A stretch of 36,782 bases of DNA from Sorangium cellulosum (lineage in GTDB: Bacteria > Myxococcota_A > Polyangia > Polyangiales > Polyangiaceae), in assembly GCA_020720045.1 (NCBI GenBank), contig DYPH01000054.1:1-36782 (forward strand), read 5' to 3'. Under the pieces are notes generated by a model, which was given only the letters and a program-made list of their open reading frames with translations, had not been told where the DNA came from and made no database searches. Positions within the stretch are counted from its first letter, which is position 1. Every line of letters starts with the position of its first letter. The translations under genes were made by a program, and so were the position numbers. Positions 7,458-14,918 of the stretch are shown in pieces.

Positions 7458-8261
7458 ATGCTGGAAGACAAGAATCCGAACTGGCTTCTGCCGATGCTTG
7501 CCGCGATTCGAACGAGGCCAGGTTCCTACCTGGGCGCGGAGGAGATCCGCGACCTGATGCGACTTACCTTCGGCTACAAGTGGGCTCGCGGCGACCTGGG
7601 GCTCTGTCAGGAGTCGGCAAGCGACAAAGAATGGCTTGATCAATTCGGCGAGTGGCTCAACCGCCGCGCTGCGGTTCCCGCACACAACACTCCGTGGTGG
7701 ATGTACCAAATCTATTCGCTCGACCCGAGTGACAAGAATATCCACACCTTCTTTAAGTTTTTCGAAGAGTTCCTGCAGACGAAAGGCCAGTCCCTAGATG
7801 CGATCGAGGGTTGGATTCCGCATGCGATCCGAAGGTTGTTTCCTTCCGATTGGCCACGGGAAGAAACCACAAAAACGGACGTCCCAGAAGACAAGAATCC
7901 GAACTGGTTGCTGCCGATGCTTGCCGCGATTCGGACGAAGCCAGGTATCTACATCGGTGCAGAAACCATTCACGCGCTAGATCTGTTTACGTTCGGCTAC
8001 GAGGAGGCTCGTGACGACCTGGGTATCTGTGGGATGTCGGCGAGCGACAAGGAATGGCTGGCGAAGTTTGGCGAGTGGCTCGCTCTTCGCGCTGCAGAAC
8101 CGGAACTCGGCAGTCGCGAGTGGAGCCATCAAATCTATTGGCTCGACCCGAGTGACAAGAACATCCACACCTTCTTCAAACTCTTTGAAGAGTTTTTGCA
8201 GACGAAAGGGCAATCCCTCGACGCCGTCGAGCGTTGGGTACCGACGTTTTCTTCGGATTGA
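7458..8261 (+). CDS. Tandem-duplicated domain protein, possible immunity protein
   Basis: A 267-residue protein made of two near-identical domains. Each begins EDKNPNWLLPMLAAIRTxPG (residues 3 and 144), continues with YLGAE/YIGAE, a FGYxxARxDLG segment, SASDKEWL, FGEWL, a Trp plus YxLDPSDKNIHTFF, and ends FEEFLQTKGQSLDA. A linker of about 20 residues joins them. There is no signal peptide. The layout, an RPGxYxG motif followed by an FxEW(L) helix and a late FFxxxEEFL helix, resembles small cytosolic immunity proteins of contact-dependent or polymorphic toxin systems, but no toxin gene is seen nearby. Start chosen at 7458 for its Shine-Dalgarno sequence and because the repeat begins directly after it. 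Base composition is lower in GC than the neighbours, consistent with transfer. Confidence 0.8.
   Translation: MLEDKNPNWLLPMLAAIRTRPGSYLGAEEIRDLMRLTFGYKWARGDLGLCQESASDKEWLDQFGEWLNRRAAVPAHNTPWWMYQIYSLDPSDKNIHTFFKFFEEFLQTKGQSLDAIEGWIPHAIRRLFPSDWPREETTKTDVPEDKNPNWLLPMLAAIRTKPGIYIGAETIHALDLFTFGYEEARDDLGICGMSASDKEWLAKFGEWLALRAAEPELGSREWSHQIYWLDPSDKNIHTFFKLFEEFLQTKGQSLDAVERWVPTFSSD
7464..8240 (+). repeat. Direct duplication, two units offset by 423 bp
   Basis: Unit 1 (about 7464-7815) and unit 2 (about 7887-8238) are offset by exactly 423 bp, or 141 codons. Runs such as GAAGACAAGAATCCGAACTG and CTCGACCCGAGTGACAAGAA are nearly unchanged, so the duplication is recent. The middle of the unit differs more than the ends. 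Confidence 0.85.
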
Positions 8262-8276
8262 GCGGTCGTCGCCGCA

Positions 8277-8594
8277 GTGCCAGCGTCGCGAGGGACGGCG
8301 GGCCCCCTGGGACGGGGCCCGAAAGCACCATTCCCCTGGGCGCTCGGTGCCCGCGGCATGTGCTCGGATGGGACTTCGGTCTACGGGCCTTTCGACTCCA
8401 CCATCATTGCCGAATGTCAGGCCGCAGGAGGCGCAGCAAGCTGCCTCACGATGCGATTTCCTCTCCGGTATTCGCTGATTCTCCCGATCGACAAGGCGCC
8501 CGGCTTGGGCGGCATCGAAGGGAAAGAGGCCACCGCGGGGCTCACGCTCGCGGCGATTCCGAAGGAGCTGTGGCGACGGCGCAAAGATCTTTAA
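8277..8594 (+). pseudogene. Upstream fragment of a frameshifted secreted protein gene
   Basis: This frame encodes MCSDGTSVYGPF, a Cys-containing stretch IIAECQAAGGAASCLTMRF and a C-terminal AATLTL-like stretch ending in IPKEL. At about 8565 the sensible sequence moves to the next frame, which continues CGDGAKIFNNYKNPADYSR and runs into the 8695 gene. Together they look like one protein broken by a one-base shift (mutation or sequencing error). The first 25 residues of this frame are poor sequence, so the true start is unclear. Confidence 0.5.
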
Positions 8595-8694
8595 CAATTA
8601 CAAAAATCCCGCCGACTACTCGCGCATCACGCGAAAAGCACGTGCCGATGCACCGAGTGCGAAGGGGCGTTCCGCCGTCTTTGCTTCGGAAGCG

Positions 8695-9783
8695 ATGCGC
8701 GCCTACGTCGACCCGACCTTTCCGATTCGCGAGAGCACCGACGGCATCAACGCCGATGGAACCCGCGCCGGAAGCGGCTTTCGCGACGCCCTCGAAGAGC
8801 GCGGATGGACGATGGTCTCCGTCGCCGATTGCCAAGCGGGCGACTTCGCGTTTTCCCAAGACATCGACGAAGCCGGCAAGACGAAGACCGACCCGAAGCT
8901 CACGTCCGTCGAAGATGCAGCGCGCGGCGATGCCCACGCCGGCTGCGTCTTCTTCGTGACCGACAACGCCGGGGCCGGCGCCCTCTCTGCGATTGATAAT
9001 CAGAGTTCCGGGTACACGCGCGTTCCTGGAAAATCGGGGCGTACGCCGGCCGCCTATTGCCTGCGGTCGCCGTCGGCAAAACAGGGGTGTGCTGCCGATC
9101 CTGCCGAGAAAAACGCGTTCTTCTGCAACGCGAAAGACGACGGATATTACTGCGATCCCGACGTTCCGACGCAGGCCCTCGAGTGTTACCTGCACTCTCG
9201 GCGGTACGCGCTCCAGTGCCCCACCAAAGATGCCGCCGGAAAGCCGCTCTATTGCCAATCAAAGGGGGGAAAGGCGGTCCGGAGTTCCGAAAACATGCTC
9301 GCCTGCGGTACGAACAAAGGCGGCGCTCCGTGGTCGGTGAAAGTCACCGGTTACAGCAACACCAGCGGGAAGGCGATTGAGGGGGGGGCCCACGGCTCCT
9401 GCGGCCCCTACGGCAAGGACGGCAAGGGCGTGAAGCTCACGAGCATGGCCGACTACAAAGCCGGCCGCGGGGGCGGTTGCGTGAGCATCGCCGCCGACTT
9501 GGGGGCGACCGCGCCCGACGGGACGCCCTTGCAATGTGGGACGCGCCTCACCATCGACGAGTTCCCCGGCATCCCGTTCTGTGTGCAGGACACCGGCTGC
9601 AAATTCGCAAATACCTACAGCAAAACCAAGTACCCGAGCCTCTCCGACTACTGCGCCGACGAAAACGGGAACGTCCGTCACCCCGGTATCGGCCGCGGTC
9701 GGATGGACGTCTGCTGGGGAAACGACGCATCGCTGACGGATCCGGCGGTCAACCGAAAGGTATCGGTCCGCGTCGTGAAGTGA
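8695..9783 (+). CDS. Cys-rich, probably secreted protein with a possible 3D/RlpA-like C-terminal domain
   Basis: From the first in-frame ATG the product is 362 residues, but the same frame is sensible back to about 8569 (CGDGAKIFNNYK...), so the annotated start is an internal Met of a larger, frameshifted gene. It has about 20 Cys residues, typical for an exported disulfide protein. The C-terminal third has TAPDGTPLQCGT followed by strands, FCVQDTGC and a GRGRMDVCWG segment, recalling 3D (double-psi barrel) domains of wall-active enzymes, where late Asp residues are catalytic. The middle CFFVTDNAGAG region is unassigned. There is no terminator-like hairpin directly downstream. Confidence is good that it is coding and low for function. 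Confidence 0.6.
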   Translation: MRAYVDPTFPIRESTDGINADGTRAGSGFRDALEERGWTMVSVADCQAGDFAFSQDIDEAGKTKTDPKLTSVEDAARGDAHAGCVFFVTDNAGAGALSAIDNQSSGYTRVPGKSGRTPAAYCLRSPSAKQGCAADPAEKNAFFCNAKDDGYYCDPDVPTQALECYLHSRRYALQCPTKDAAGKPLYCQSKGGKAVRSSENMLACGTNKGGAPWSVKVTGYSNTSGKAIEGGAHGSCGPYGKDGKGVKLTSMADYKAGRGGGCVSIAADLGATAPDGTPLQCGTRLTIDEFPGIPFCVQDTGCKFANTYSKTKYPSLSDYCADENGNVRHPGIGRGRMDVCWGNDASLTDPAVNRKVSVRVVK

Positions 9784-10194
9784 GAGAAGCGACGACCGCC
9801 GCCACCGAGGGGGCATGGCCGCGTTCGTACCTGCCGAATGGGCCCATTTGTTCCGACAATATGTCTGAATTTCCGCACGCGCTCTCCCGAAGCGGACCTG
9901 CTACCTGCCTCCGGTCACGAGCATTCTTTGGGCTCTCGCAAAGACTTCAAACGTACTTCGCGCCGGTGGCCGGGAGGCGCGGGCTGCACCGCCCGTGGCG
10001 ACAAAGAGTGCCATGAATAAGATGATAATATCAATTTATTCAAAGTTTTGGCATCGTTAAAATGGTTCGTGCGGTAGCGCGTTGTCCTCCTGGAAAAGTG
10101 CAATCTTCGCCGTTGGGGCGAGGGGGTCCAAAAGGGCCAATTGAGACTATTTCGGGACGCCCAGTGGCGGGGAGTAGGCGCAAGCTCTGCCGCC
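9784..10194. other. Intergenic, 411 bp, with an AT-rich patch
   Basis: No supported gene. The stretch 10011-10066 is strikingly AT-rich (ATGAATAAGATGATAATATC, then AATTTATTCAAAGTTTTGGC) against the GC-rich chromosome. It contains the dyad GATATTATC on the minus strand (plus GATAATATC). It could be a promoter or UP-like region for the 10195 gene, or the trace of an insertion. Confidence 0.45.
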
Positions 10195-10356
10195 ATGAAC
10201 CGGTACCACTTCGCACTCTTTCTCCTCGCAGGGCTCTCCGCCTGCACCAAGAAGCAGGAGGATGCCCCTAAGCCCGCATCCTCGGCGCCGACGGGCATCG
10301 CGCCTGTCGACGACCTCGCCGCATTTCTTGCGAACGACGACGCCCTTCTGTTTTAG
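10195..10356 (+). CDS. Short lipoprotein, probably truncated
   Basis: A 53-residue frame starting MNRYHFALFLLAGLSACTKK: a textbook lipoprotein signal peptide with lipobox LSAC and Cys17 as acylation site. A Pro/Ser linker and PVDDLAAFLANDDALLF follow, then a stop. Lipoproteins this short exist, but the helical DDLAAFLANDD segment reads like the beginning of a domain. The following 340 bp carries protein-like fragments in other frames (for example a Cys-containing CFTDGSFRILPGR stretch near 10550), so this is likely the 5' remnant of a broken gene. Start chosen for the signal peptide; the frame is open upstream to 10141 without sense. Confidence 0.5.
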   Translation: MNRYHFALFLLAGLSACTKKQEDAPKPASSAPTGIAPVDDLAAFLANDDALLF

Positions 10357-10544
10357 TGGGGTGACCTGGTGCCGGGATGACCGGAGGCGGCCACCCGCTG
10401 GCCTCGATCTGGCCAGCCCGCTAGGCACGAAGTGTCCGTTTCGTCGCCAGCCCCCCAAAATGTTCTTTCCCCGCCGGTCGATCCAAGGTTCTCCCCGGCG
10501 ACGTGTCGCTCGTTTGGGCGAAATGCAGGTGGCACACACCGTTC
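10357..10544. other. Intergenic, possible coding remnant
   Basis: No intact gene. Fragmentary protein-like sequence is visible in plus frames, probably decay of the lipoprotein gene. The last part before 10697 is the promoter and leader of the AgmX/GltJ-like gene. Confidence 0.35.
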
Positions 10545-10574
10545 TTGCTTCACGGACGGCAGCTTTCGTATACT
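10545..10574 (+). promoter_or_regulatory. Putative sigma70-type promoter of the AgmX/GltJ-like gene
   Basis: TTGCTT at 10545-10550 and TATACT at 10569-10574 with an 18-bp spacer, leaving a leader of about 115 bases before the ATG at 10697. Confidence 0.4.
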
Positions 10575-10696
10575 CCCGGGCCGCGTCGGGTCGCACTGCG
10601 GCATCGCGCTTTTCGCCCCCGTTCGCCTGGAAGACTGGAAGACCTCAACGCTGACGCATTGTCGCGGCGAGGCAACAAAGAAGGATCGGCCCGTCC

Positions 10697-12433
10697 ATGA
10701 AGATCGCGTGCCAGTCGTGCCCCGCCAAATACACCATCGCCGATGACAAGGTCGTCGGGAAGATCGTCAAAATTCGCTGCAAAAAGTGCAACGCGACGAT
10801 CGTCGTGAATGGCAACGAAGCCGGCGCTGCCGCCGACGAAGGGGCAACCGCCCTCTACCAAGGGTCGCAAGACGACGTTTGGACGGTCAACGTTGCCGAA
10901 GGTGATCAGCGGACGATGTCGACCGCCGAGGTCGTCGACGCCCACCGTGCCGGTGTCGTTAACGACGAGACCTACCTCTGGAAAGATGGCATGGACGACT
11001 GGCTCCCGATTCGGGAGGTCGATGTCTTTACGGGGTCGCTCGCTGCGAGCGAAATTGGCGGCGGCGACTTCGGCGGCCTCGCCGATCTCGGCTACGACGA
11101 GCCCAACGACGAGCGCACACTCGCGGCCCCCGCCGGGGTGATTAACGCTGCGATCGCCGCCATGGGGAACGTCCCGAGCCCGCTCGGCTCCTCGGCCCCG
11201 GCCCCTGCCGCCGGTACCCCTGCAGCCGCACGTCGTGCCGGTGGGCGTGGCGCCGGTGGTGACCTCTTCGGTTCGGCCGCTTCGGCGGGGGCCGAGGACG
11301 GTGTTCTCACCTCGGCGGGTGCCTCAAAAGACCCGCTCGCCGATGCAGCGTCCTCCAGCGCCGCCGATGACAAGCTCACTGGCCAACGCAATGAAAACAG
11401 CGTGTTGTTCTCGCTCGGATCGCTCACCGGGGGCAACTCCCCGAAGCCGGCCGAGAACAAGACGACCGCCGAAGGGGACGCCTCGGGCCTGATCGACATT
11501 CGCGCCCTTGCCGCGAGCATGGGGACCGACTCGTCGAAGTCGAGCAACAAGGTCGACGACATCATGAACCTCGGCGGCGGCGGCGCCTTCGGGGCGGCGA
11601 TGGCGGCCCCCGTGTTGACGGCGCCCCCCCTCGAAGCAAATCCGCTCCTCGCCGCACCGGCGCTGGCCGAGCCGGCCGCGCAAAAGGGGGGCGGGAAGGG
11701 GCTGATGTTCGGTTTGTTGGGCCTCGGCGTCGCCATTGTGGCGGCGGCGGCGATCGTCGTCCTCAAGAAGGACCCGACCCCGACGGTACCGACGGCCGTT
11801 GCGACCGGCACCGCCGCTCCGACGACCGGCGCAGGTTCCTCAAGCGGTGGCTCCTCGGGCGCCGTCGCCACGAACGACAACACCAGTGGCGCTATCGACC
11901 CGACCAAGGGGCCAGCCCCCGTCAACGGCTCTTCCGGCGCGGCCGGCTCCTCCGGCAAAGTGAACGGCTCCTCGGGCGCCGCGGCGACCGGCTCTTCGGG
12001 CAGCGCGGCAGCAAGCTCGGGCGGCGCGGCGACGGCGACGACGGCCGCCACGACCGCCGCACCGGCCCCCACCAAACCGCTCAGCCTCGAAGAGCAGATG
12101 CGCCAGAGCGCAAGCGGCGGCACCGGAAGCAGCGGCGGCTCAAGCAGCGGCGGCGCCGGCGCAGGCCCCTTCGATCGCGGCGCGGCGGCAGCGGCCCTCG
12201 GCGCTATCGCCGGGAGCGTAGGCTCCTGCAAGAAGGCCGACGGGCCGACCGGCGCTGGCCACGTCACCGTCACCTTCGCACCGAACGGCTCCGTCAAATC
12301 GGCCGTGGCCGACTCGGCCCCCTACCAGGGGACGCCGGTCGGCGGCTGCGTCGCCGGCAAGTTCCGCGGCGCGCACATCCCCCCGTTCTCCGGTGGCGAT
12401 CAGGCGGTCGGCAAGAGCTTCTCGATCAACTGA
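10697..12433 (+). CDS. AgmX/GltJ-like protein: zinc ribbon, GYF domain, TM, AgmX/PglI C-terminal domain
   Basis: 578 residues. A zinc ribbon is formed by Cys5, Cys8, Cys28 and Cys31 (CxxC...CKKC) in the MJ0042-like N-terminal style. A GYF_2 domain follows at about 61-111 with YLWKDGMDDWLPI. Then comes a Gly/Ala/Ser linker, a single membrane helix at about 334-356, a long Ser/Gly-rich periplasmic stretch, and a C-terminal TonB-like domain (about 490-578) with GHVTVTFAPNGSVKSA and GGCVAGKFRG. This is the layout of Myxococcus GltJ/AgmX, whose cytosolic ribbon and GYF domains contact polarity GTPase proteins and whose membrane part joins the gliding machinery. Here no glt or mgl gene is in view, so it may be an orphan relative with another job. 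An own promoter and terminator are visible. Confidence 0.75.
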   Translation: MKIACQSCPAKYTIADDKVVGKIVKIRCKKCNATIVVNGNEAGAAADEGATALYQGSQDDVWTVNVAEGDQRTMSTAEVVDAHRAGVVNDETYLWKDGMDDWLPIREVDVFTGSLAASEIGGGDFGGLADLGYDEPNDERTLAAPAGVINAAIAAMGNVPSPLGSSAPAPAAGTPAAARRAGGRGAGGDLFGSAASAGAEDGVLTSAGASKDPLADAASSSAADDKLTGQRNENSVLFSLGSLTGGNSPKPAENKTTAEGDASGLIDIRALAASMGTDSSKSSNKVDDIMNLGGGGAFGAAMAAPVLTAPPLEANPLLAAPALAEPAAQKGGGKGLMFGLLGLGVAIVAAAAIVVLKKDPTPTVPTAVATGTAAPTTGAGSSSGGSSGAVATNDNTSGAIDPTKGPAPVNGSSGAAGSSGKVNGSSGAAATGSSGSAAASSGGAATATTAATTAAPAPTKPLSLEEQMRQSASGGTGSSGGSSSGGAGAGPFDRGAAAAALGAIAGSVGSCKKADGPTGAGHVTVTFAPNGSVKSAVADSAPYQGTPVGGCVAGKFRGAHIPPFSGGDQAVGKSFSIN

Positions 12434-13537
12434 TCGGCCGCTCGAGACGCCGGTCTCCACGAATCTTCCGCCCTTTCGAGGCCGGGAGGTTTCGTTTTTG
12501 CCGGTCAGGCGAGCCGGGAGACGCCGTGGGCGAGGCCGAGGCGCCGCCTTTGGGATGCGTTTTTGTGCGACCGCCTCCAGCCGTAAGAGCTTGAAAAGGC
12601 AGGCGTCTAGGTTCGGAAACACGACCGAAAGCGTCCCCTCATCCACCGCATAGAGCGCGATTTCGCCGGTCTCCCGGTTCAGGAAGTACAGGTCGCCAAA
12701 GCCATCGCTCGCGATCCCGACGTAGCTCGGATCTTCCACACCGTAGAGCCCCTCGGCGACCGGATCGAAGCGGTAACTCTCGAAATTGCAGGCGGTCCCC
12801 AGGTAGGGGAGCTTGTTGGCCCCGAGGAGTGCGTCGAGGACCGGATCGACCGGTTTTGCGTGCGCCGTGACGACTACCGGCTTCGCCTGGGGGAAGAAGA
12901 GTTCAAGATCTTTCGCGAATTCGCCGCGCTCGCGATAGCCGACGATCGCGGTTTCGTCGGCCCCCCAGTTCTTGAGGGGGCCCGGCGCGGGCAAGATCGA
13001 CGTGCCATCTTTGGCCCAGAGTTCACACGTCTTGAGTTTTCCTTTGGAAAACGTCGCCGTGACGCGGTGGGGCCACGGCTTCGGGACCTTGAAAACCTTC
13101 GCGTCGAGGAGGATCGACCCCAGCGAAAAGAGCGGACCCGACACCGGGCTCACGCGCCACTCGGCGGTCGCGAGCTGGCCTTCGGCGAAGGTCAGTCGCA
13201 GGTCGTCGGGGAACGTCAGCCCGACGCGGAAGCCGATTTCATCAAGGATCCCATCGGTATAACGGGCGACAAAGGTGCTCTTCGAGCCCTCGGGGAGGCC
13301 AAGCGTCCGCGCCAACGCGACGCGTGCGGCGAACTGTTCCGGGGCGTCGACGACGAGGTTCCAGCGGACTTCTCCATGGAATTTCCCGTCTTTGCGGGCG
13401 GCATCGAGGAGAAGCGTCCCCGACGGATGACTCCACAGGCGCTCCCGGGCGTCGCCGGCGGTGCCGTCCCGCCAGAGGGCGGTCGCTTCGTCCAAGGTTG
13501 CGGTTTCCGAGACATTTTCGGGGCGCGCGGATGACAT
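12140..13537 (-). CDS. SUKH (SMI1/KNR4)-like protein with suspected C-terminal frameshift
   Basis: From the ATG at 13537 the frame reads 465 residues, but its last 290 bases lie antisense to the well-supported AgmX/GltJ-like gene. The trusted part is about residues 1-330. The N-terminal region (about 15-220) has beta-rich segments (GKFHGEVRWNLVV, FVARYTDGI, LRLTFAEGQL). Residues about 235-330 have PYLGTACNFESYRFD, YVGIASDGFGDLYFLN and LYAVDEGTLSVVF, then a helix: the SUKH fold pattern seen in immunity and regulatory proteins. In another frame the minus strand gives GLAHGVSRLA and a stop at 12505-12507, right after the neighbour's terminator, so a one-base shift near 12550-12580 would give a normal protein of about 345 residues. 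The gene is divergent from the CAP gene, 82 bp apart. Confidence 0.6.
   Translation of the reverse strand: MSSARPENVSETATLDEATALWRDGTAGDARERLWSHPSGTLLLDAARKDGKFHGEVRWNLVVDAPEQFAARVALARTLGLPEGSKSTFVARYTDGILDEIGFRVGLTFPDDLRLTFAEGQLATAEWRVSPVSGPLFSLGSILLDAKVFKVPKPWPHRVTATFSKGKLKTCELWAKDGTSILPAPGPLKNWGADETAIVGYRERGEFAKDLELFFPQAKPVVVTAHAKPVDPVLDALLGANKLPYLGTACNFESYRFDPVAEGLYGVEDPSYVGIASDGFGDLYFLNRETGEIALYAVDEGTLSVVFPNLDACLFKLLRLEAVAQKRIPKAAPRPRPRRLPARLTGKNETSRPRKGGRFVETGVSSGRSVDREALADRLIATGERGDVRAAELAGDAAADRRPLVGGRVGHGRFDGAVRCEGDGDVASAGRPVGLLAGAYAPGDSAEGRCRRAAIEGACAGAAAA
12468..12500 (+). terminator. Probable terminator of the AgmX/GltJ-like gene
   Basis: CTTCCG pairs imperfectly with CGGGAG about 15 bases later and is followed by GTTTCGTTTTT. 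The stem is short, but the T-run is good and the place between convergent genes fits. Confidence 0.45.
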
Positions 13538-13619
13538 CGAGCGCGACCTTATCCGAGCCTCGCGGGCTCTCGCTATCGCCGATTGGGCAAACGCAGCGCC
13601 TTTCGGTAGCCTCCCACCG

Positions 13620-14837
13620 ATGCGGTCCTCCCCCCTTGTGCGCCGGCTCTTCGCGACGATCGCGCCGCTGTTCCTTGCCGCCCCCGCGTTCGCCCAGAGC
13701 GCAGGCACGGTCACCGACACCGCGTCGCCGAGCGCCTACGTCGGCGGGGATGCCTGGGCGAGCCTCCGCACCGCCTGTGGGACTGCCGACGCCCGCATCG
13801 ACCGTGCCGCCCGGGCCCTTGCCGCCTCCCATGCGCGCGGCGAGGCGACCGATGGGCGCGCCGTCACCAATGCGCTCCGCGACGCCGGCGATCCCCACGT
13901 CTGGCCGCGGAGCGCGGTCCTCGCCAGCAAAGACCTCGATCTCGCCACGGCGAAAGAGAAGCTTCTTCCGTATTTTCAGGGCCTTGCGAAGTCGGGAGGC
14001 GCAGGTGCCGTGCGCCGCTGTGGCCTCGGCGAGGCGCGTGCCGACGACGGGACGACCCACCTCGCCGTGATCGTCGTCGACGCCCCCGCCGAGCTCGTCG
14101 CGCTCCCCCGCCAAGGGCGGACCGGCCAGTGGCTCACCGTCGAGGCGACCTTCCCGGAAGGGGCGACGGCGACCGACGGGAAGGTCGTCATCGTCGGCCC
14201 CGACGGAAAGCCGCGCACCGTCCCGACGAGCACCACCGAAAAAGGCATCAAAGCGCGCTTTGCTCTCGATCGGCCGGGCGCCTTCACCGTGCAGGTGCTC
14301 GCGACGAGCGAGGAAGGGCCGCGCCCCGTGCTGGAAGCGCCCGTATTTGCAGATGTAACGCCGACGAACGCCTCCTCGCTCCCGCCCGCGCTCGCCCCCG
14401 GCGAAGATGCGCCGCTCCCGCCCGGCACCGACGCCCCCCACGCCCTCGCCACCATGGCAAACGCCGCCCGCGGCCAAACGGTCGGCACCGAAAAGGCCGC
14501 CCCGCTCCGCTGGGATCCGGCCCTCGCAACCCTCGCCGCGAGCCACGCGGCCGCCATGCGCGCGAAGGGGGTCCTCGCCCACGACGTCGGCAACGGCGAC
14601 CCGGCCGCCCGCCTTCGCGCCGCAAATGTTGGATTTCGTTATGCCGGCGAGAACGTCGTCCGCCTCGGCCCCGGCGACGGCGAAAACCGCGTCGGCCTCG
14701 CCCACCGGCGCCTCTGGGAGAGCCCGTCCCACCGCGGCAACGTCCTCAACGCCCAGTACACGCGGATCGGCACCGCGATCCTCGTCGAGAGCGACGGCAC
14801 CCTCTGGGGCGTCGAACTCTTCGCCTCCGATCCTTGA
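13620..14837 (+). CDS. Secreted CAP-domain (SCP/PR-1) protein
   Basis: 405 residues starting at the ATG at 13620, chosen because a signal peptide follows directly (MRSSPLVRRLFATIAPLFLA, cleavage near AFAQS). The frame is open upstream but overlaps the divergent gene. The first about 260 mature residues are an unassigned Ala-rich region plus a beta domain (GQWLTVEATFPEG, GKVVIVGPDGKPR). The C-terminal 130 residues form a CAP domain: LAASHAAAMRAKGVLAHD, FRYAGENVVR, LWESPSHRGNVLNAQYTRIG and WGVELFA, including the HxxH/E-type cavity residues His and Glu. Bacterial CAP proteins are extracellular and mostly of unknown substrate. It shares a bidirectional terminator with the convergent OmpA gene. 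Confidence 0.8.
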   Translation: MRSSPLVRRLFATIAPLFLAAPAFAQSAGTVTDTASPSAYVGGDAWASLRTACGTADARIDRAARALAASHARGEATDGRAVTNALRDAGDPHVWPRSAVLASKDLDLATAKEKLLPYFQGLAKSGGAGAVRRCGLGEARADDGTTHLAVIVVDAPAELVALPRQGRTGQWLTVEATFPEGATATDGKVVIVGPDGKPRTVPTSTTEKGIKARFALDRPGAFTVQVLATSEEGPRPVLEAPVFADVTPTNASSLPPALAPGEDAPLPPGTDAPHALATMANAARGQTVGTEKAAPLRWDPALATLAASHAAAMRAKGVLAHDVGNGDPAARLRAANVGFRYAGENVVRLGPGDGENRVGLAHRRLWESPSHRGNVLNAQYTRIGTAILVESDGTLWGVELFASDP

Positions 14838-14860
14838 AGCTCCCGAGCTCCACGCAGAAA

Positions 14861-14897
14861 AAAGCCCCCAAGACCCAATAGCGGTCCGAGGGGCTTT
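14861..14897. terminator. Bidirectional terminator between CAP and OmpA genes
   Basis: AAAGCCCC at 14861-14868 pairs with GGGGCTTT at 14890-14897. An inner GACC/GGTC pair extends the stem. A-runs precede it and T-runs follow it. Confidence 0.8.
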
Positions 14898-14918
14898 CTT
14901 CCGTGCCGAGCGCGTCGA

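Noticed and set aside
9915-10298. Minus-strand frame across the AT-rich patch
   Set aside because: It crosses the lipoprotein start antisense and shows no protein features.
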